A DNA stretch of 64,000 nt from Acetatifactor muris. Its GTDB lineage: Bacteria > Bacillota > Clostridia > Lachnospirales > Lachnospiraceae. Location of the stretch: contig NZ_JANJZD010000004.1 in assembly GCF_024623325.1 (NCBI RefSeq), positions 62,001 to 126,000 of the forward strand, read 5' to 3'. Both the position numbers and the translations under genes were made by a program. Positions 63,806 through 64,000 of the stretch are shown in pieces. The notes below the pieces were generated by a model. It did not search any database. It saw nothing but the letters and a program-made list of their open reading frames with translations, and was not told the DNA's origin. How positions within the stretch are numbered: the first letter of the stretch is position 1; every line of letters begins with the position of its first letter.

Positions 63806-64000
63806 ATGGGACAGAAAGTTAATCCTCATGGCTTAAGAGTCGGAGTTATTAAAGAATGGGATTCCAGATGGTACGCTGAAGGTGAGTTTTCAGATTATCT
63901 TGTCGAAGACTTTCAGATCAGAAAGTACCTGAAAAAGAAACTGTACAGCGCGGGTGTTTCCAAGATTGAGATTGAGAGAGCATCCGACAGAATAAGAGTC
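63806..64000 (+). CDS. rpsC: 30S ribosomal protein S3 (5' part)
   Basis: The first 65 codons of S3, opening [20 protein letters not shown]; the window ends inside the gene. AAAGGAG upstream. This is the standard position after rplV. Confidence 0.97.
   Translation, partial: MGQKVNPHGLRVGVIKEWDSRWYAEGEFSDYLVEDFQIRKYLKKKLYSAGVSKIEIERASDRIRV

Overview
Organism: a Gram-positive Firmicute of the Clostridia, most likely a plant-fibre-degrading gut Lachnospiraceae. The evidence is lipoprotein-anchored LplABC-type sugar transporters with paired cytosolic glycosidases, a FabK/FabT-type fatty acid operon, HicAB, Rpn-family nucleases, a Clostridia-style S10 ribosomal protein operon, and strong AGGAGG ribosome binding sites. 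This placement is inferred from gene content and not from a database search. Layout: (1) 1-22.8 kb is a glucuronoarabinoxylan-type utilisation locus: two permeases (the first cut by the window edge), a lipoprotein sugar-binding protein, a LacI regulator and a terminator, followed by a serine hydrolase, a GH39-GH43 fusion, a tandem-duplicated esterase, a GH51 arabinofuranosidase, a GH120-like beta-xylosidase, a carboxylesterase, a third esterase, a MATE exporter and a GH95-like enzyme. The transporter would import oligosaccharides, the esterases would remove acyl groups, and the glycosidases would cut side chains and backbone in the cytosol. (2) 23-25.2 kb holds a broken hypothetical gene and an ECF sigma/anti-sigma pair. 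(3) 25.5-36.4 kb is a more AT-rich second glycan locus: a binding protein and a frameshifted AraC sensor-regulator on the minus strand, divergent from two permeases, a GDSL esterase, a GH130 and a very large GH106-like protein. (4) 36.5-40.4 kb is a scrap zone with a PadR remnant, an IS1182-type transposase remnant, an Rpn nuclease with a truncated second copy, and another transposase scrap. (5) 39.5-44.1 kb holds a MerR regulator and a heterodimeric ABC exporter, with a MerR-type 19-bp-spacer promoter. (6) 44.1-54.3 kb is the fatty acid synthesis operon acpP-fabK-fabD-fabG-fabF-fabZ-accDA-fabH-fabT plus cardiolipin synthase, preceded by two tandem FabT-like boxes. (7) 54.4-59.5 kb holds a second ECF sigma/anti-sigma pair, an acyltransferase, a methyltransferase, HicAB and an XRE regulator. 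(8) 59.7-64 kb is the start of the S10 operon with a structured leader. The most unusual signal is a family of intergenic structured repeats inside the xylan operon, recurring in the fab operon and before merR. A constant module built on a short GTCGC/GCGAC hairpin alternates with longer nested hairpins whose stems differ in sequence but keep pairing. Every constant module points the same way as the gene after it, and at most sites the module or hairpin tail runs straight into that gene's Shine-Dalgarno sequence. This looks like a conserved RNA element family placed between operon genes and not like random repeat debris. Three separate genes (the AraC regulator, one ABC half and fabT) are each broken by a single-base change in an A/T homopolymer, which is either sequence error or slippage.
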